Source: Gymnopus androsaceus JB14 (lineage: Eukaryota > Basidiomycota > Agaricomycetes > Agaricales > Omphalotaceae). Taken from it: a DNA stretch of 64,000 bases. Shown here in pieces: positions 57,227 to 64,000 of this stretch; the stretch's first letter is position 1; the number at the start of each line of letters is the position of its first letter. The DNA lies in contig ML769446.1 of NCBI GenBank assembly GCA_009733575.1, positions 1-64,000 on the forward strand. Direction: 5' to 3'. The notes beneath the pieces were generated by a model. The model made no database searches, was not told the DNA's origin, and saw nothing but the letters and a program-made list of their open reading frames with translations. The position numbers were made by a program, and so were the translations under genes.

Positions 57227-60200
57227 TTCACCCTAGTCTCGAGCTGCTCCGGATGTTTCATGGTCCCATTACTTTGCTTTTCAGTTTCTATGCATTTATC
57301 AGCTTAAGCTCCGGAAATAATATATCTGTATCCTAATTTACTTTGTATCGATATGTCCGTTTACAATTATTTTGCTCGTCCCGCCCGCTGGAGCTACTCT
57401 CCAACAGGACTTGCCTTTGGTTTATATACCGACTCCTCTGTGTATCTCTACTCACCCGCGAATTTGAACGGTCTCTCTGGCGCCCAAAGCTTTATCAGTC
57501 ACTGCTGCCGGATTGAATGGTTTTCTCTTTGAATTAAGATAACTATGTATATGGAAGTGTCGCCTGAATTTGCGAGCGGGAAGATTAAGTATACACACCG
57601 TTTCAGGCCGGCTAGACGTACCAGAGCACTGGCACCTATTTCTCCGAAACCGGTTTCTGTGAGACTGTGGTTATATATTTAAATGTTAGAGTGAAACAGA
57701 GCCCAGTGCTATTCAAAAGGTCGTGGACCCAAGGCCAAAGGGCTTCCCCCCTTTAGAATGGCCGTTCAGAAATTGTATCGCCATAAGACAGAGCAAATGG
57801 GCGCGTCATTCTACGCCAAGATATAGATGGGTAGATATGATTATGATTACGACTTCTGATAGTAATTCGTCCTCAGGCTCGAGGTTCCGTCTATTCCGTA
57901 GGGTGAGATTACTGTAACATTCGGATCGTTGAAGAAGGGTGCTGTACAACAGACCGCATAGGGAGACTACTATTACCGATCAGCACCTAGATCAGCTTGG
58001 TATAGGCTCCTACCAGTACTCCAAAGTAATTTACTGACTACTAAGTACTTTAAGTAATAGTCTGTATCATCATGGATAGCTATTAAGTAGTTCCTCGACT
58101 CTAAGCGCCCAATGCTACCAAGTTGGCTCGTGTGAATTTGATCCAAACCAGAGCGCAATTCATTTTGCTCCTGAACTTGGGCCATGTTCTTACTTGAGCC
58201 TATGGAGCGAATTCTGAATACACCACCACTTGGCCTGTGCGGCCTGAACCTTGAGACGTGGTTCCGTTATGGACACAGTGCGTTAAATTTTATTCATATT
58301 TTCGAATCTTTCCACTAAACGTTTCGTCTTTGTTTCGTCTTAAGTTCTTGTAACTTGTGGACCGCAAATATCGCAAGAACAGTACGGTTATTCATAACAT
58401 CATTAGACCTCTCCTTTCTTCCGCGGCGTCTTGTAGATGCTTCCTACACCCTCAGGCTCGTTCTGGCCTCAGTTTCTCCGAGAACGCAAGGAATTTGTCG
58501 ACCCCCTTTGCCCCGACGCCAGCTCTCGCGTCTACTTTACCTATGTTCAAGCTCCTTCCATCGACCCTTGAGCTTGAACCGCTGCTTATAGTCGGATACA
58601 GACAGTCGGCGAGGCCTGTCGAAGAATGGCTTTCGACGATATGTTAGACATTGGCGTTGCATATGAGTGAAGGTGAGATGTCCTCATTCTGGTGTCGGAT
58701 GAGGAGCGGGAGATGCTACTGGTCCTCTCCTCCTACTTGTGACACTCTTCCCTTCTGTCTTTCAAATCGTCTTCGGCATCGACTCTCCCATCGTCTATGA
58801 CTCCTCGGAATGATTGGTGCGGTATAGTTCTGCCAGGGAATGCATGCACCTCTTGAACCAACTACACAATCTCCTAGCTTGTCCGCGCCGACCGCGGAGT
58901 ATGCTCTGCATGCCGAGCAAAATCTAAGCAGCGTCCGAGTCGGAGTTATTCCGAGATTGCATTGAATGGTCTGGTTACTACGGTAGTTGGTATAATCACG
59001 AGGAGTAGATGGGGCGATGGACGCAATGGAGAAGGGAGACTTGGAGTCCGTCTGTCTCGACTCTCATATCGCCTCATCACCATAGTATTGTCTCGCTGAC
59101 GACCTTTTGTATCCTCCCACCAACCATTATTCTCCCACCAACCATGATCCTTCCAACAACCATAACCCCGCTTAGGGCTTCGTGCACCAATACAATCCAA
59201 GGACCCTATGCCCACGATTGCGAACCCTCCGAGACGGTGTCCGGGGCTGTTTGACCCACAACATCAACATCCCCTTGAAATTCGCATTACAATCCCTGCT
59301 CGGAATTGTTCTTACCACAAGGAAGGATTAAATCTAACGGGGCAGGGCGGAGAGCCTAGCCGATGGCATCTTCGGTTTTTGGGCGTTTTACATCCATTTT
59401 TACATCCATTTTTCACTCGGCGGGATACGGACCTCGGACCTCGTTTCGCTGTATCGTTAACGGCTCTGTCATGCACGTCTGGCCGGTAGACTCTGGCCTT
59501 TTGGCATACCTCAAGAACGGGATACAAGTGTATTGACTGTACGTTGACTGACGGGGATTCCGAATCCGTTGTTAATATTATAGTAACGGTGCGTCTTTTT
59601 CTGTCCCTTTCGGCTTGTCATATTATTCCAATGATTCCCCTTCAGTTTATATCTCCTTCAACTGCCCGCTTCATTCGCTGACAGCTAATAATTTTTTACA
59701 AATGTTCAAGTACGATCCTGATACACCCTGAAAGTTTGATTGGAAGCGGCGTTTTACAGGTATAGGCTACGACTATGGAAACGACATCCTAGTTATCGCA
59801 CACTTTAGTGAATGTGTAGACTCGCCGCGTGTAGAGTGCGATAGAGTCGAGGATTTAGCTGGCGTAACGTTCATCATAAAAAAAATCAGATTCGGGCCCG
59901 CCGATGACTCTTGAATTCGAACTGTTGTATCTCAGAGCGTCTGTCGCTTTTGGTTGTTTCTAATAAACTATTATTCATAAATCGTGCAATTTTTGATTCT
60001 GACCAGGTCCATTGACAGTGAAGGCTCACCTTACGACCCCTGACACTAATTTCATGATGTCCCTACATCGATTCGTGGCTTGAACACGGTTGGACTCTCG
60101 GATCTGCAGCCAGTCGGATGTGGGCTTTGACAATGACTAACTGGACTCTATCTTTCGATCAAGAACGTCTTGACAGCTGGCATCTCCAAGTGGTTTCCAT

Positions 60201-60537
60201 CCGCGGTCGTCTCCACAGATAAACTGCTAAATTGCCAATTATTTAGACGTGGATGGACACTATGCAGTGAGTCCCTTCTTTTTCACTCATAACGTTCTAC
60301 TATCCTTTGTTCTGTTATTTCTCGATGCTCATGAAATCTTACTCTACAAAATGTCCATGGTCGTTTGGCAATTAGTTTTGTTGATAGTACACACGGTACA
60401 TATACTTCCGCTTTTTTGACATGAACGTTGAAACCTATCTAGACATTTCAAAAGGCGTTTCAAAATAATAATGAAAGAATCAGCAGGCCAAAGGAAATGC
60501 AAATCCTTGCTCGTCCACCCACATCCACTCCTTGCCC
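57227..60537. other. 3.3 kb gene-free stretch
   Basis: I find no convincing gene on either strand. Short overlapping ORFs near 58355-58650 and 58946-59490 lack family features. Imperfect direct repeats occur near 59115-59160 (CTCCCACCAACCAT twice). The last 300 bases probably hold the promoter of the following gene. Confidence 0.4.
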
Positions 60538-62604
60538 ATGCCCAGTCTTGCAACATCCCTTGGAGCCGTAATCGTGGGCGTGCCTCTGGCCATCTTGTAT
60601 GATATCCTTCTCGCTCCTGCAGGTGCCATCATCTGACTCGTTTCTTCGTACAAGATTTACTGGTATCTTAATTGTACAATCCCTGATTTATTGGAAGTCT
60701 TCGAAAGTCGGTGATACATGGCGTTTGACCACGGTGGTGAGCTTCGTAACCTTTTCTGTGCGCTTAGAGACTAACCTCATGCTCTGGGTTATGCTTTAAG
60801 GTTCTGATTCTGCTGTATGTAGGCTGTCTTTCAGCAATAATCGCACTCATAAACTGGGTCCTTTATCACCAGATTTTTGGACCTTCTCCACACAATGTTT
60901 ATCTGGAGTGCTGCATGGAGGTGGTTCATTATTCAACTCGGTCAAGAGCCAGACGAGATACCCGTGTGAGCATTAGATCTGAGCTCACTCATACGACTGT
61001 CTGATACTATCGGCTTCGTACTAGCACCATCTCAGTACGTCCCTGTTCTGCTCTTTCGAAAATCATATACCTTGTCTGACCTGATACTGCAGCTTTCAGT
61101 CGTGGTTACGGTGAGTGGGCGTGGTCAACTCTAAAGATATACTCTAGCTGATGCTCACTGCCTTTGAAATATTGTAGGCGATATCGACATTCATCGCACA
61201 TAGGTCGGTCTCTTTTCCTACATCCCTGGCTTCCTCTAGTTGACCGATGCTTGTTCCTAGCATTTATTCATGGAGGATTTTCAGGTGTAGGTTGATACCC
61301 ATCGCTCTCGATGCTTGATAGCGAATCTAATCATCATTTTTTTTCAGTGAGCAAGCAAAATTATTGGATTTCTCTTCCTATCGCAAGTCATGCTTCCTTC
61401 CCAGCGCGTAGATTGACAGGCTGATCATGAAGTGTTCATTTAGATTTCACTCGCTGTATTGCGAGTCGGTGCGTACATCATCAATGATTTTCGCAAGCCT
61501 TGTTTTATTGACCAGTTCTTTCGGTTTGGAATTAGTCGCTGCTACATGTATGTTGCAAGAGCTACCCATTTCTGTGCAATCCTTGACGCGAGATTCATTT
61601 TACATAGGCTCTGGGGCTTTTATGATTCGCTTAAGGAGCTTCGAGGCATTCCGTTCCCAAGTCGGAGTGAGTTCGTACCTTCGTTATACTCGAGTATATT
61701 CTTACTTTCTCCTCGCTAGTGGGTTTTTTCTCTTGGGCTTGCACTCTCCTGCATTGTAGATGTTTTGATTACGATCACTATAATGGTGAGGATATCCTTA
61801 CCTTTACTCCCTGCGGGTCCTGCTTACGCGTCTGTTTTTATTTTAAGATCATTTTGAAGAAAAGCCGAGCCAAGTCTCTCAGGTAAGTCTTAAGTTGATT
61901 GAATCCTTTTTCTTCTTCCAGTAATGCTGTATTTAGTCTGGACAGTGTGATTGATTCGTTAATCATTTATACGTTGGAAAACGGCGCAGTTACAGCGTAA
62001 GTCGTCTTTCATTGGACACCGACTCCCGAGCTAATTCAGACCTGACATTCATGATCAATAGGATCGCAACAATAGCGTCGCTGATATGCGTGAGTACTGG
62101 AATCGTCGCTGCCCTGTCGGTTATGCGGTTATGCGGCTCTTCTCACTAAATGGCTTGCTTTGTATAGTGGGTCGCCATGGATAACCTAATTTTCCTCAGT
62201 CTTCACTTTGTTATCGCAAAACGTTAGTTTGTTTCGCTTTATCTTTTTACGATGCTCTACTCAACTTTGCTGATCGATTCAGTGTACGCCAATTCGGTGC
62301 TAACAATGTGCGTGCTCCCGTTTCGACCTCTGGAATTGATATCAATTTCCTTATCTGTAGGCTCAACTACCGCCAGACCCTTCGTCGTGCAGGACATTCG
62401 TCGTCAAGATCGGGTGAAGGTGTCGACCTAGACGTGATTCGGTTCGGTAATACCACCAATACCGTTGCACGCACAAGGCTCAACTTCGGAACTGCGTCTC
62501 AAATACCTCAACATCCAGTGCAAGTCAATGTGAATAAAACCATGCAGATGCATACAGACTCTTTAGATGATCATGATATTAGTTCTGTTAAATCAGATCA
62601 TTAA
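60538..62604 (+). CDS. DUF6534-type multi-pass membrane protein
   Basis: The start at 60538 gives MPSLATSLGAVIVGVPLAIL, the usual first helix of this mushroom family. Further exon homology includes FLDLLHTMFIWSAAWRWFII (with the L-D-x-L-H motif), SQYVPVLLFRKSYTLSDLIL, AISTFIAH, LSKQNYWISLP, then DSRANSDLTFMINRIATIAS and LIFLSLHFVIAKRYV, and the SVLTMLNYRQTLR end motif; the tail runs to HDISSVKSDH. About seven helices are expected and function is unknown. I could not trace every exon; near 60600-60700 the frame I expect is interrupted, so an intron or indel remains unresolved. The 3' part is duplicated at 54880-55454. Confidence 0.65.
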
Positions 62605-63781
62605 TGTTTGTCTAATACACGTCTCGCGTTGTGGTTGGGTGACACAGTGGTTGATATACTAATAGAAGCTTGTGAAGTTTTTGATAGGCTTCAATTGTAC
62701 GCTCTTTTTTAAAATTTTTGCTTGGTTCCGACTCTCTTTTCTCAGTGATTTGTGGGACCAGAAGATGGACCGGGTTGGCCCGTGGTTCCCGAGACTTATT
62801 TCTGTATAGCCATACACATAGTTATACACCCGGAGCCACCGTATACTAGCTGGAAATGCTCTTTTCAAGCTCCTTCATTCCTTCAAATACATCCGAAAAC
62901 AACGCTTTCCGGTGGATGTCAAGCAATGAATATCGCTTTGAAAATATATAACATATTAAAAGGGAAGTCAATAGAAATAATATTAATCAGCCCTTCGCTC
63001 ATGCACGACAGACTTTGTTCCAGACTTTCCACTGGCATGGGCACGTAGTGCCAATTTAGAGTAGGCTATATACCGAGGAAGATCGGGGAGGATGACTGTG
63101 TCAACAGAACGCCTGCTCTATCGGAATACAGAACTCGGCGCAACTCAGATGTCAGGAACGGATGTCCTTTGAATTCTGAACGGTTCCCGCTCTCCCCGCC
63201 AGACAAAGCGGAGATGTAGAAACATATGATCCAGGTGTGTGGCCGTGTTATATATCCCATCAGGGCTTTCCTCAAAAAGCAATGGGCGCTGACACAGAGT
63301 GCAAATATGAATAAATTTTCAAAGCTTATTGAAACTGATAATTATTTATCAATAATAACTTGGTTGAAGCTTACAGAATAATAAACATCAAGCTTTGAAT
63401 AAATTTTCGATAAGTCATCAGATTTATTCATGTTTGCACCCTGTGCATGCACTGGGTGGGCTTCAAGGGGACGAGTAAGATGCTCCGGGAAGTTCTGACA
63501 TTGCTGTTGACGACAGCAACGGAATTTGAAGGGCGCTATGTATATGACATTTAAATCTCATCTCCCAATCCGTTTATAGTGCGGGGAAGCCAGGGAAGCC
63601 GGGCTTCGAGCCATTTGAATACGGGAGGAGTGATTTCGAGTGATTTCGAATTTGCCGCTCATTCAGTGCATTTTGACTTACACATCATTGGACCTACACG
63701 ATGCTACATAAATACTGCCCGAGGCCGTGATGCTTTTTTTCGCTCGCATTCTTTTCCAGCTGAAACCGTCCCCTCCCACCC
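62605..63781. repeat. Intergenic part of the DUF6534/bZIP duplication, copy 2
   Basis: This stretch corresponds to 55455-56544, with scattered indels (shared GGCCCGTG, CATTTGAATACGGGAGGA and TTGCCGCTC words). It lacks parts present in copy 1 and carries an extra 141-bp inverted-repeat insert at 63299-63439. Confidence 0.7.
63299..63439. mobile_element. Short MITE present only in duplication copy 2
   Basis: The ends GTGCAAATATGAATAAAT and the complement of the right end (GTGCAAACATGAATAAAT) differ at one of 18 positions. The interior is A/T-rich and largely self-complementary (AAGCTT words). The equivalent place in copy 1 (about 56155-56165) has no such insert, so it arrived after the duplication or was lost from copy 1. 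The target duplication is not clear. Confidence 0.65.
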
Positions 63782-64000
63782 ATGACTCGTGGCCGCAAAA
63801 AAGATCTAACTATTCCGCCATCGCGTGCCCTTGCCCAACAGCGTGATTATCGTGCCAGAAAAGCACGATATCTAGCAGAACTTGAGGGGCATTGTCGTCG
63901 CGTAGAGCAGGAGAATGTTTTGCTCAAGCAAGAGGTCGAGTCTCTTAGGGCGGGCCTGCCAGTCGCTGCATCGGAATCGCTTGATCCTCAGTTGGTAAGT
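63782..64000 (+). CDS. bZIP transcription factor, copy 2 (cut by window end)
   Basis: The first exon (63782-63994) starts MTRGRKKDLTIPPSRALAQQ and matches copy 1 through RVEQENVLLKQEVESL. Few residues differ (for example EEH becomes EGH and SLNPQ becomes SLDPQ). The window ends just after the GTAAGT donor, so only about 71 residues are visible. The second exon lies outside, and whether the copy is functional cannot be judged. Confidence 0.75.
   Translation, partial: MTRGRKKDLTIPPSRALAQQRDYRARKARYLAELEGHCRRVEQENVLLKQEVESLRAGLPVAASESLDPQLVS

Noticed and set aside
58355..58647. Two overlapping plus-strand ORFs in the 57-60 kb stretch
   Set aside because: They share the same DNA in two frames, have no recognisable motif and no upstream or downstream exon support.
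1..64000. CRISPR arrays, bacterial operons or ribosome binding sites
   Set aside because: Spliced genes, an intron-containing tRNA and fungal gene families show eukaryotic DNA. The regular short repeats at 4.6-5.3 kb are exons of the peptide gene, and those at 45.6-48.3 kb are a satellite-like array without unique spacers.

Overview
The window reads as nuclear DNA of a basidiomycete fungus, most likely an agaricomycete. Genes are cut by many introns of about 50 bases, a few with GC donors. The protein families are typical of mushrooms: UstYa-type (DUF3328) oxidases, a DUF6534-type membrane protein, F-box and MYND-finger proteins, and a jelly-roll-like single-pass membrane protein. About half of the window is transposable-element DNA or old duplication. 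Several frameshifts lie in short homopolymers, and the two copies of one 0.8 kb duplication differ mostly by single-base indels. Some 'pseudogenes' may therefore be sequencing error.

Layout. 0-4.1 kb is repeat DNA built from several terminal-inverted-repeat (TIR) families, some nested. 4.58-5.46 kb (minus) holds the most striking gene: a secreted precursor whose seven 14-residue repeats each sit on their own 42-nt exon and are separated by Lys-Arg sites. 7.9-14.4 kb carries a frameshifted XPG/Rad2-type nuclease, an apparently intact tyrosine recombinase and a convergent SAP-domain gene. 14.8-19.1 kb contains a membrane protein gene, a diphthine-synthase fragment and an 0.8 kb duplication bearing an RNase H fragment. 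19.8-25.6 kb has three tandem UstYa-type genes, the third split by a Helitron-like insertion. 26.4-32.6 kb is a partial tandem duplication involving a MYND-finger gene and an HD-domain gene. 33.1 kb has an intron-containing tRNA-Ala, with a decayed copy at 34.6 kb.

35.9-38.7 kb encodes an MFS transporter and 40.0-40.8 kb a type-2 peroxiredoxin. 41.8-52.1 kb is a nested stack: a decayed Copia element, in whose 3' LTR lies a 9.1 kb TIR element with a perfect 8-bp target duplication. That element encloses a fold-back structure, which encloses a tandem array, which is itself interrupted by two solo LTRs and a TA-type MITE, with a hAT-type MITE at its edge. 53.3-54.6 kb is an F-box gene. 54.9-64.0 kb is a second large duplication of a DUF6534-type gene followed by a bZIP gene.

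Functionally, the repeat precursor at 5 kb and the UstYa genes at 20-25 kb together resemble the two core parts of a dikaritin-type RiPP pathway (Kex2-processed repeat peptide plus UstYa oxidases). They are about 14 kb apart with unrelated genes between them, so a joint role is a hypothesis. The recombinase and SAP genes, with the neighbouring nuclease, could be parts of one mobile element.
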